NCBI GenBank assembly: GCA_947624655.1
Contig: CANQLH010000021.1
Span: 1 to 35,455, forward strand
Direction of reading: 5' to 3'
DNA length: 35,455 nt
From: an uncultured Clostridia bacterium
Lineage (GTDB): Bacteria; Bacillota; Clostridia; TANB77; CAG-508
In this document: in pieces, positions 1-7,800 of the stretch
How the letters are laid out: every line of letters starts with the position of its first letter
How positions within the stretch are numbered: the stretch's first letter is position 1
Position numbers and translations under genes: made by a program
Notes under the pieces: model-generated
Databases searched by the model: none
Told to the model about the DNA's origin: nothing
The model's input: the letters and a program-made list of their open reading frames with translations, nothing else

Positions 1-506
1 CACCTAATCAAGCTGAACTTCAATTCCCTTAATTTTTTCCACCATTTTTTGTCCACTTTATTGACTATGGTCCATTTCTGCTCTTTTAATGGTTTCTTAG
101 GTTCGTTTTTATTCGTATCTCCTACAACCTGTTCAAGTGCGTTAGATATTGCTACAGTATCAGTACCTTTAAAAAATAAGTTAAAATCATTTGTCTGCTT
201 ATTTTTAACGACAGAAAAGTCTATTCCAAAGCGTTTTAATTTAGCTGTCATTTGCTTAATATCAATATTAGATACAGGAATACTGTCTAACGCGACATTC
301 TGCTTAGAAAGTTCTTTAAGAGATTGTTTTCCTTCTTTTAAATTATTCTTTTCTGTGTTAATATTGCCAGTTTTTGAATTATCTGTCCTTGTAAGGAGAA
401 AATTATTGAGTCCTCTAATAGCCGCAAGAATAACATCAGCAGTAATCAGAGCTGCTTTAGAAGTTATTTGTAAAACAGTTTGTGCTGTTTCTTCTCCTGT
501 ACCCAT
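1..506 (-). CDS. PcfB-like (DUF3801) conjugation protein, 3' end cut by window edge
   Basis: Reads leftward from an ATG at 506 behind an AAGGAGT ribosome site that overlaps the ssb stop codon. It begins MGTGEETAQTVLQ and shows a hydrophobic N-terminal helix (about residues 15-35), a polar linker, then the alpha/beta part containing MTAKLKRFGIDFSVVKNK, typical of the PcfB/DUF3801 family. PcfB proteins act with the VirD4-type coupling protein and normally sit directly upstream of it, and virD4 lies at the other end of this window in the matching orientation. The frame is open to base 1, so the true end is unseen. Close to the edge another frame reads VEKIKGIEVQLD and then stops, which looks more like a natural C-terminus. 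A frameshift or sequencing error in the A-runs near positions 15-45 is possible. Family assignment rests on pattern recognition. Confidence 0.75.
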   Translation of the reverse strand, partial: MGTGEETAQTVLQITSKAALITADVILAAIRGLNNFLLTRTDNSKTGNINTEKNNLKEGKQSLKELSKQNVALDSIPVSNIDIKQMTAKLKRFGIDFSVVKNKQTNDFNLFFKGTDTVAISNALEQVVGDTNKNEPKKPLKEQKWTIVNKVDKKWWKKLRELKFSLIR

Positions 507-511
507 AATAA

Positions 512-874
512 TCACTCCTTACTTTCAAAAGCTCTTTGATAATCCTCTAAAGACTTTGGCTTTGGTTCTTCGTAATACCATTTTTTAATGTTAAGAGCCA
601 CATCATACTTGGTATTTCCCACTTTGTCTGTATATTTAGAGGACTCCATACGACCATTAACGCAGATTTTATTGCCTTTTTTTAAGTTGGTATATATTAG
701 TTCGGCACTAACGCCGAAACTAATACAGGATATAAAGTCAGCTGGTCTTGCTCCGTCGTCTGTTTTATAATCTCTTGGTACTGCAATACGAAATTTGCAA
801 TATTGTTTTTCATCTTTTCCTGTAAAAATAATATCAGTACATATATACCCGATAAAAGAAACTTCATTCAGCAT
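512..874 (-). CDS. ssb: Single-stranded DNA-binding protein
   Basis: A 120-residue OB-fold SSB. It starts MLNEVSFIGYICTD, has the central FRIAVPRDY strand and the later KKGNKICVNGRMES segment typical of SSBs, and lacks the long acidic C-terminal tail of housekeeping SSB. I chose the ATG at 874 over an in-frame GTG three codons earlier, because that GTG lies inside the AAGAAGGTG ribosome site. It coats the single strand that arrives or leaves during conjugation and protects it during complementary-strand synthesis. It lies between accessory gene 893-1324 and the PcfB-like gene, probably in the same transcript. Its first 7 codons and ribosome site are duplicated at about 1537-1570. Confidence 0.9.
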   Translation of the reverse strand: MLNEVSFIGYICTDIIFTGKDEKQYCKFRIAVPRDYKTDDGARPADFISCISFGVSAELIYTNLKKGNKICVNGRMESSKYTDKVGNTKYDVALNIKKWYYEEPKPKSLEDYQRAFESKE

Positions 875-892
875 ATTTATCACCTTCTTTTA

Positions 893-1324
893 TTATCGGT
901 CATCACGGCCGCTTCTGTTTTTTTGTTGTTCCTGAGTTTGAGCCTTTTCTGCTGCCTTTTCTGCATTTTGTCTTTCGGCTTTTTGTTGACAATCTGAAAT
1001 CTTTTCAGATAAAGAAGATTTTGAAGGTTGCTGCTGTATTTCGTTTTGTCTGTAAAATTCATCAAGGTCAACATCAGAATAAATTGTTGCATTTTGAATA
1101 GGTTCAGCAATATCATCAATAATATCATGAAAATATCCCTTAATTCTTAATGACGAATTTGAAAACTCAATGATACAATGACCATTTTCATCAACACTAT
1201 CCATATCAACAGAAATTAAATTTTTAAGCCTTGCTTGTTCTTCTTTTTTTGATAATTCAGACCATTTTCTGCCGATAAGACTTTCGGCAGTTTCTCTTTT
1301 CATCAATTCATTTTCATTGGGCAT
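893..1324 (-). CDS. Unknown accessory protein with shared C-terminal tail
   Basis: A 143-residue soluble protein with no family I recognise. A strong AAAGGAGGTC ribosome site precedes the ATG at 1324. The N-terminal two thirds contain NLISVDMDSVDENGHCIIEF, a short beta-rich stretch, and an acidic segment. The last ~45 residues are low-complexity, Gln/Lys/Ala-rich and begin LSEKISDCQQKAERQNAEKA. This tail is almost identical, at DNA level too, to the end of the protein at 1572-2387, and related to the ends of the proteins at 13515-16337 and 16737-17348. The gene sits just upstream of ssb. The function is unknown; the tail suggests it belongs to a set of element-encoded accessory proteins. Confidence 0.75.
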   Translation of the reverse strand: MPNENELMKRETAESLIGRKWSELSKKEEQARLKNLISVDMDSVDENGHCIIEFSNSSLRIKGYFHDIIDDIAEPIQNATIYSDVDLDEFYRQNEIQQQPSKSSLSEKISDCQQKAERQNAEKAAEKAQTQEQQKNRSGRDDR

Positions 1325-1338
1325 TATTAAGACCTCCT

Positions 1339-1500
1339 TTAACAGTTATTTCTACAATGAAAATAATTTTGTTTTTTATAAACCGTTGTTTTGTAGTGGT
1401 TACCTAACTTATGCGGAGGTTTTGGAAACGACTTATACTTAAACTTGAATAAACAATAATCATTAGGCAACATGAAAAGTCTCATTGATTGAAATATCAT
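1339..1500 (-). CDS. Small basic ORF (53 aa), doubtful
   Basis: ATG at 1500 follows an AGAGG sequence by about 8 nt. The product is 53 residues, basic and aromatic-rich (KSFPKPPHKLGNHYK, then FHCRNNC at the end). No family is recognised. It lies on DNA directly downstream of a copied sortase-gene tail (1482-1535). The ORF may therefore be real or may be the by-product of a duplication. Position between two tail-bearing genes in the same orientation mildly favours translation. Confidence 0.35.
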   Translation of the reverse strand: MIFQSMRLFMLPNDYCLFKFKYKSFPKPPHKLGNHYKTTVYKKQNYFHCRNNC

Positions 1501-1690
1501 TTGTTTAACCTCTTTTCTTTTTACTAAAACATGAAAAAGAAACTTCATTCAGCATATTTATCACCTTCTTTTCATCGGTCATCACGGCCGCTTCTGTTTT
1601 TTTGTTGTTCCTGAGTTTGAGCCTTTTCTGCTGCCTTTTCTGCATTTTGTCTTTCAGCTTTTTGTTTACAATCTGAAATCTTGTCAGATA
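1482..1690. repeat. Duplicated mosaic segment (sortase end + ssb start + shared tail)
   Basis: Two older pieces are joined here. Positions 1482-1535 nearly match 2454-2507, the 3' end of the class C sortase gene and what follows it. Positions about 1537-1690 nearly match 856-1021, which covers the ssb start, its ribosome site and the shared protein tail. At the junction an in-frame 16-codon mini-ORF reads MLNEVSF (from SSB) fused to SCFSKKKRG (from the sortase C-terminus). This looks like the scar of a tandem duplication whose middle part has been replaced. Confidence 0.8.
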
Positions 1691-2387
1691 AAGAAAGTTT
1701 TGAAGGTTGTCCCGCGTTACTGATATAATCGTAAGGTAAAGGTTGTCCCGCGTTACTGATATAATCGTAAGGGCCTGGCTGTTCAATATTGTCAGGGCCT
1801 GGCCGTTCAATATTGTCAGGGTCTGGCTGTTCAATATTGTCAGGGCCTGGCCGTTCAATATTGTCAGGGTCTGGCTGTTCAATATTGTCAGGGCCTGGCC
1901 GTTCAATATTGTCAGGGCCTGGCCGTTCAATATTGTCAGGATTAGACAAACTACTATAATCATATGCGGTAACAGAGCTTTTATCATGCGCTTCAATGGA
2001 ACTATTTCCATATGCTTTAACAATGCTAATATCATACGCTTCTACATGGCTATAGTCATACGCTTCTACAAGGTTGCTATCGTGTGTTTTAACAGAGCTG
2101 TAATCATATGTTACTACATGGCTACCTTCATACGCTTCTACATGGCTATGGTCATACGCATCTACATGGCTATAGTCATACGCATCTACATGGCTATAGT
2201 TCCTTGCAATAATGGAACTATAATTTTGCGCTATAGCATAGCTGTTACCACAAATTTTAACTGTACCTTGATATTTCCCAGTAATAATAGCAGGATTCTC
2301 TTTTGTACCAAAATTAATTAATATTTCTTCATTTGTATCACGCGGAATTTTATCAAGCTCCGCCTGCGATTTTACTGTGATTGACAT
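1572..2387 (-). CDS. Octapeptide-repeat (beta-helix-like) protein with shared C-terminal tail
   Basis: A 271-residue protein with a good TAAGGAGG ribosome site before the ATG at 2387. Domains in order: residues 1-50 form a small N-terminal cap (SITVKSQAELDKIP). Residues about 52-140 hold roughly ten 8-residue repeats of the type SHVEAYDY, likely to form a narrow beta-helix. Next come seven PDNIERPG/PDNIEQPD octapeptides, then two 11-residue YDYISNAGQP repeats. The final ~45 residues are the shared tail starting LSDKISDCKQKAERQN. Proteins with comparable SSVxAW/AY repeats occur on other clostridial mobile elements, but I know of no assigned function. The 24-bp periodicity at DNA level predicts frequent copy-number changes. 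No signal peptide is seen, so it is probably cytoplasmic. Confidence 0.8.
   Translation of the reverse strand: MSITVKSQAELDKIPRDTNEEILINFGTKENPAIITGKYQGTVKICGNSYAIAQNYSSIIARNYSHVDAYDYSHVDAYDHSHVEAYEGSHVVTYDYSSVKTHDSNLVEAYDYSHVEAYDISIVKAYGNSSIEAHDKSSVTAYDYSSLSNPDNIERPGPDNIERPGPDNIEQPDPDNIERPGPDNIEQPDPDNIERPGPDNIEQPGPYDYISNAGQPLPYDYISNAGQPSKLSLSDKISDCKQKAERQNAEKAAEKAQTQEQQKNRSGRDDR
1771..1938. repeat. Seven 24-bp tandem repeats
   Basis: Seven head-to-tail 24-bp units encode the Pro-rich octapeptides of the gene at 1572-2387. Two sequence variants alternate (GGGCCTGGC and GGGTCTGGC), which points to stepwise duplication of pairs. A 33-bp unit is also repeated twice just below, at about 1705-1770. 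The array keeps the reading frame at any copy number. Confidence 0.9.
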
Positions 2388-2474
2388 TTTTGTTTCCTCC
2401 TTATAATAAAAATAACCGCAACAATATAAACTTAAATTTTCATCAATTCATTTATTGATTGAAATATCATTTAT

Positions 2475-3308
2475 TCAACCTCTTTTCTTTTTACTAAAAC
2501 ATGAGTAACTTTTTACTAAAATATAACCAATTATATTAATAAAAATACCAAATACACAACCTGCAATACATATTGTTTTATATGAATTTGTTGTCTGTAT
2601 AGGTGTTACTTCATCATTAGAACTACTGTTTTCAATATGCTCAGCTGTTACAATCAGTCTGTGAGAATTAACAGCATATGGATAGCAAGTAACTAAGCTC
2701 AGTAAATCTCTGTTTTCATCAACTTGTAAAAAAGAAATATCATCAGGGTCAACTATATTGATGTCACAAACTTTATATGTTAATTGCTCATCAAGTATAT
2801 TGATGTAAATTAAATCTCCATTTGTAAGGTCAGGTAAATCATCAAAAAATACTTTACCGGGATATGCTGTATGAGCTGATATAACAGTATGATTACCTTT
2901 TCCCCCTATTGGAAAAGCTGTATTCGGAAGGTGCGCTGCACCTTCCGATAATACATTTTCGTCTGTACCGTGATATATTGGTAAATTAACATCAATTTTA
3001 GGGATATTAATATAACCAATAATTCCGTCAAAATTGAGAATATCATTATATCCATCAATAAAAGCATCAGTTGAATACGAAATATTACTTACTCTGTTAG
3101 CGAGTTTTTTATTATAGTTTTCTGCATTTGAAAAGTATTTTTGTTTTTCTTTCACAGATAGAGTTTTTACGCTTTCAGAATAATCCTCAACAGTACTGTT
3201 GTTATTTAACGAATTAATAACATTACTTATTGTAGGATATAGCATAAATCCTAATGCAATCATCATAAATATAGACCCTAATATCAAATATAATTTTTTA
3301 CCTTTCAT
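2475..3308 (-). CDS. Class C (pilus-polymerising) sortase
   Basis: A 277-residue membrane transpeptidase. There is an N-terminal membrane helix (residues about 7-27), a catalytic barrel with His146 in SAHTAYP, Cys208 in SLVTCYPY and Arg217 in NSHRLIV, and a C-terminal membrane helix (about 245-268) ending in a basic tail. Two membrane anchors plus the TLxTC-type motif fit class C sortases, which link pilin subunits through lysines. It directly follows the pilin gene (3332-4810) and the large adhesin (4815-9101), and should polymerise them at the cell surface. The last 17 codons are copied at 1482-1535. The ribosome site is weak, suggesting coupling to the upstream pilin gene. Confidence 0.92.
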   Translation of the reverse strand: MKGKKLYLILGSIFMMIALGFMLYPTISNVINSLNNNSTVEDYSESVKTLSVKEKQKYFSNAENYNKKLANRVSNISYSTDAFIDGYNDILNFDGIIGYINIPKIDVNLPIYHGTDENVLSEGAAHLPNTAFPIGGKGNHTVISAHTAYPGKVFFDDLPDLTNGDLIYINILDEQLTYKVCDINIVDPDDISFLQVDENRDLLSLVTCYPYAVNSHRLIVTAEHIENSSSNDEVTPIQTTNSYKTICIAGCVFGIFINIIGYILVKSYSCFSKKKRG

Positions 3309-3331
3309 TACATCATACTCAAAAGAAAAAA

Positions 3332-4810
3332 TTAATTTTTAATCTTTTTACGTGAAATGAAGAAGAATACACCTGCTACAAACGTAACTGCACCGATAAT
3401 ATAAAATATAACAGTACCATATCCGCCAGTCTGAGGAACAATAAGCGCAGTATCTTTTACATCAACACTTGCATAGCCATCTTTAGGACAATTTGTTACA
3501 TATGTATCGTTTACAAAAGTATCGCCATACTCAGCGTCAATCGTAATTTCTATTACCTTTCCGTAAAGGTTAAAGCCACTCGGAGCTTCTAATTCAACGA
3601 TATAATATGTACCTGACTGAAATCTCATTTCTTCGCCCTTTGAGTTGTAATAAAGGACTTTACCATCGCCGTCTGATGTACCTGTTGCCAGTTCATTTTT
3701 CTGAGCTTCTGCATTTTCCTTCGTTGCATAAATTGCAAATTTTGCTCCCTCAAGCGTTTTGCCGTTTTGGTCAAATTTGTTTGTTTTTACAGCGTATGTA
3801 TAAACATATACTGTGTTTGCTTCAACTTCGTCTGTAACGCCGTTTTTATTGCTGTAAACGAGTTTTTGCTCTGTATTTGGATTACCTGCTGTACCTACTA
3901 TCGCATATTTATTGAGAATTGCACTGTATGTTACAGATGTATAGTAAACATCAGCAGCGTAAAATTCATCAGTCTGCAAATATGCGTGTGTAAGTGCAAC
4001 ATTAAACTCTGTATTTTGACTTTCACCCTCACTTGTTACGGTTACCGAGTATTCGCTGTTGTCAAGGTCTGTAATTTTTGTGCCGTCTTGTCTTAAAAGA
4101 GCGACATTAAAACTGTCTTTGTTAAGAGTAAGACCTGCGCTCATATCATCATATACTGCGTAAGATCCTAGTTTCATTGAATTAGAGCCTGCCGTGGTTG
4201 AGCGAATTTCAAAATCGATAGTATCTCCGAGAGATACGTCTGTGTAGTTTTCGTTATCTTTTGTACTGTTAGTAATTGATTTATGTGTATCTGGTACATC
4301 ATCAACAACCTTTTCAGCGAGATTTACCTCATCAATGCTATAAACCCAGTTGCTGCCATCATAATAAGGGAGAGCAACAACTGAATTTGTTACTGACTTA
4401 ACTCCTGCCGGATAGTTTACGGCTCTTACATAATAGATACCTTGTGCAAGATTGCTTACTGTCTTTGTTGTTGATGTTGCTGATGTTGTAAATGTATCAA
4501 CTGTCGGTGCAGATGTCGGCATTGTTTCGATTGCATCAAGAGCCGCAAGTATATCTGCTGTTTTACCGCTCAAAATCTTATCTGAAACTGACGGAATGAG
4601 TGAATTATATTTTGTTTCATAAGGCGACGTATTTGTGCTGTCAAGTGTCGCCACTTTATAAACATTAAATGTATATCCCGGCTTTGTGCAGTTAAAATTA
4701 AGTGACACAGTTCTTGTTGTATCAAGTAATTCAGCAGCAGAAACCGCATAAGTTGATGATAGAATAACAAATAAAGCTATTAATACAGATAAAAACTTTT
4801 TCATTTTCAT
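3332..4810 (-). CDS. Sortase-linked pilin backbone subunit
   Basis: A 492-residue exported protein with signal peptide (residues 1-25, ending VSA/AE). An N-terminal pilin-type domain with KTVSNLAQGIYYVRAV is followed by a fimbrial D2-type isopeptide domain around 190-330 (GDTIDFEIRS). A SpaA/Cna-B-like domain at about 345-445 carries the E-box-like YYIVELEAPSGF. The sorting signal is IVPQTGG near 460, followed by a membrane helix and a KKIKN tail. VPQTG departs from canonical LPXTG. It starts 5 nt after the adhesin stop, with GAAAGGAAAG as ribosome site, and is followed by the class C sortase. This is the classic adhesin-pilin-sortase order. Confidence 0.9.
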   Translation of the reverse strand: MKMKKFLSVLIALFVILSSTYAVSAAELLDTTRTVSLNFNCTKPGYTFNVYKVATLDSTNTSPYETKYNSLIPSVSDKILSGKTADILAALDAIETMPTSAPTVDTFTTSATSTTKTVSNLAQGIYYVRAVNYPAGVKSVTNSVVALPYYDGSNWVYSIDEVNLAEKVVDDVPDTHKSITNSTKDNENYTDVSLGDTIDFEIRSTTAGSNSMKLGSYAVYDDMSAGLTLNKDSFNVALLRQDGTKITDLDNSEYSVTVTSEGESQNTEFNVALTHAYLQTDEFYAADVYYTSVTYSAILNKYAIVGTAGNPNTEQKLVYSNKNGVTDEVEANTVYVYTYAVKTNKFDQNGKTLEGAKFAIYATKENAEAQKNELATGTSDGDGKVLYYNSKGEEMRFQSGTYYIVELEAPSGFNLYGKVIEITIDAEYGDTFVNDTYVTNCPKDGYASVDVKDTALIVPQTGGYGTVIFYIIGAVTFVAGVFFFISRKKIKN

Positions 4811-4814
4811 AAAT

Positions 4815-7800
4815 TTATCTTTCCTTTCTTTTTTTAATGTAAATTACTATTGTTGCTATAGCAGCAATTAAAAATGTTAATCCAATAAAATAAATATTTG
4901 AATTACCTTTACCACCAGTAGATAATAAAACCGCTTTATCATCTTTTACAATTAACTCACAATTTAGTGTTTCATTATTATTTTCAGAAATTGTAAATTC
5001 TATTTTCTTCCCATACGGCATTGTACCTATCGGAGCTTTGGTTTCTTCGAAGTAGTAATTTCCAAGAGGTAAACTGCTTATAATCAATCTGCCGTTGCTG
5101 TCAGTTACAAGCGTTGTTACACTTCCTGATGTTGAATAGGTATAACTTCCGTTACCGGACTGTGCTAACGGTACTCTTACACCGCTTGATGTGTATAACG
5201 CCCATTCAGATCCTGCAAGAGAATTTCCGTTGTTATCTTTCTTATAGAGTGTGACTGAGCCTGTTATTGGCGTGTTCTTTACGTTCAAGGTGACATCTTT
5301 TGTGCTTTCTGAAATTGTAAAATTACGGTGTATAGTGGATAACTTAAATCCTGCCGGAGCTTTGGTTTCTTCGAAGTAGTAACTTCCAAGCGGCAAATTG
5401 TTTACGGTCAATCTGCCGTTGCCGTCAGTTACAAGCGTTGTTACGCTGCCTGATATGGTATATGTGTAACTTCCGTTACCTGTCTGTGCAAGTTGTACTC
5501 GTGTACCGCTTGATGTGTATAATGTCCATTCAGACCCTGCAAGTGCCTTACCGTTATTATCTTGCTTGTAAAGTGTGACTGAACCTGTGATTGGAGTGTT
5601 TTTTACGCTGACGGTGACATCTTGTGTGCTTTCTGTAATCGTAAAGTTTCGGTGCGTAGTGGATAACTTAAATCCTGCTGGAGCTTTAGTTTCCAAGAAG
5701 TAGTAACTTCCAAGAGGTAAATTGTTTACGGTCAATCTGCCGTTGCCGTCAGTTACAAGCTTTGTTACGCTGCCTGATATGGTATATGTGTAACTTCCGT
5801 TACCTGTCTGTGCAAGTTTTACTTGTGTACCGCTTGATGTGTATAACGCCCATTCAGATCCTGCAAGGGATTTACCACTGTTATCCTGTTTATACAGAGT
5901 AACTGAACCTGTTATAGGCGTATTTTTTACGTTCACAGTAACAGTCTTATTACTTTCCGTTATAGTAAAATTGCGGTGTACTGTTGATAAAACAAATCCA
6001 CTCGGTGCCTTTGTCTCCAAAAAGTAGTAACTTCCAAGCGGCAAATTGTTTACGGTCAATCTGCCGTTGCCGTCAGTTACAAGCTTTGTTACGCTGCCTG
6101 ATGTAGTATATGTATAACTTCCGTTACCTGTCTGTGCAAGTTTTACTTGTGTACCGCTTGATGTGTATAACGCCCATTCAGATCCTGCAAGGGATTTACC
6201 ACTGTTATCCTGTTTATACAGAGTAACTGAACCTGTTATAGGCGTATTTTTTACGTTCACAGTAACAGTCTTATTACTTTCCGTTATAGTAAAATTGCGG
6301 TGTACTGTTGATAAAACATATCCGCTGGGTGCTTTTGTCTCCAAAAAGTAGTAACTTCCCAGAGGTAAATTGCTAACAGATAATTTACCGCTGTTATCAG
6401 TCGTAAGCGTTGTTACACTGCCTGATGTTGAATAGGTATAACTTCCGTTACCGGACTGTGCAAGAGGTACTCGTGAGCCATTTGATGTGTATAATGCCCA
6501 CTCCGAACCTGCAAGTGAATTACCGTTATCATCTTTCTTATAGAGTGTGACTGAGCCTGTCATTGGCGTGTTCTTTACGTTGACGGTGACATCTTGTGTG
6601 CTTTCTGAAATTGTAAAATTGCGGTGTACAGTCGATAAAACATATCCGCTGGGTGCTTTTGTCTCCAAAAAGTAGTAACTTCCAAGCGGCAAATTGTTTA
6701 CGGTCAATCTGCCGTTGCTGTCAGTTACAAGCGTTGTTACACTTCCAGATGTTGAATAAGTGTAACTTCCGTTACCTGTCTGTGCAAGTTTTACTTGTGT
6801 ATTGCCTGATGTGTATAGCGCCCACTCTGACCCTGCAAGGGATTTACCACTGTTATCCTGTTTATACAGAGTAACTGAACCAGTTATTTTCGTATCAGTG
6901 CATTTAACCTTAACAACATTATTTTCGTTAGACGTTGGTGTTAATTCAACAGTATAGACAGTATCAGAAAGCAAATAACCGGAAGGTGCGGTTATTTCTT
7001 TGACATAATATGTACCTGTGCCGTATTTATCGGCAGACTGAGCATATCCGTTGCTATTTGTTGTAAGCGTTTCCAATAAATTCAGTGCTGTTTTGTCGGA
7101 ATATATGCCATATACTGCATTAGCCAATTTAGCAGCAGTGTCCTTATCGGATTTTTCAATCGCAATATATGAGCTTGTAGTATTAGTAAACGCTATTTGT
7201 ATAGCATCATAGCCTGATTCCTGAGCCGCCTTGTATGTATCTGCTGATACTTCTAATTCGACCTCAGCAGGGACATCATACTGTGCAGGTATCTTATACG
7301 TTCCGTTTGACTGCTTTTTACCTAATTCTTTGACAATATAACTGCCTTCAGGAACATTGGTTTTTATTGTTCCGTCTGTTCCTGTAGGACCGATAACGGT
7401 AACTTTACTGTCTGCGGTGTTGCGTAATTCAAAATAATACCCCTGCGGTGAAGCACCATCTTCACAGCTTTTTGAAATTTCAAGTTTAATGTCATAAACA
7501 TTATTAACATAACCATTGACAAAATCAGCAGAACCGCTTTCTGTTATGCGAAGTGTACCGGAGGGATACTGTGAACCATAAACTTGGTCGTATTCTTGCC
7601 GCCAACCGTCAGGGAAATAATAATCATTTTTAAAATCTTTTCCCGAAGCGCCATCTTTGAGTTTACCTAATTCATAAGCCTCATATTCTCCATAAGGTAC
7701 GTCTTTTGAGCAACTACTGTCAATGTTTTTAATAATATATTCTGATAAACTTTGCGTGAATCCTAATTCATTTGTCGGTCCGAGGATTATATATTTAGCT

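Noticed and set aside
1505-2035. Minus-strand 176-codon frame overlapping the octapeptide-repeat gene
   Set aside because: Its LTILNGQA repeats are an out-of-frame reading of the same 24-bp array; no ribosome site.
1743-2321. Plus-strand 192-codon repeat frame opposite the octapeptide-repeat gene
   Set aside because: It is the mirror of the 24-bp repeats, which keep all frames open; it lacks a ribosome site, and the minus-strand gene has one plus family-like features.
5839-6351. Repeated 62-codon plus-strand frames inside the adhesin gene
   Set aside because: They recur with the 324-bp repeats and are opposite-strand shadows without ribosome sites.
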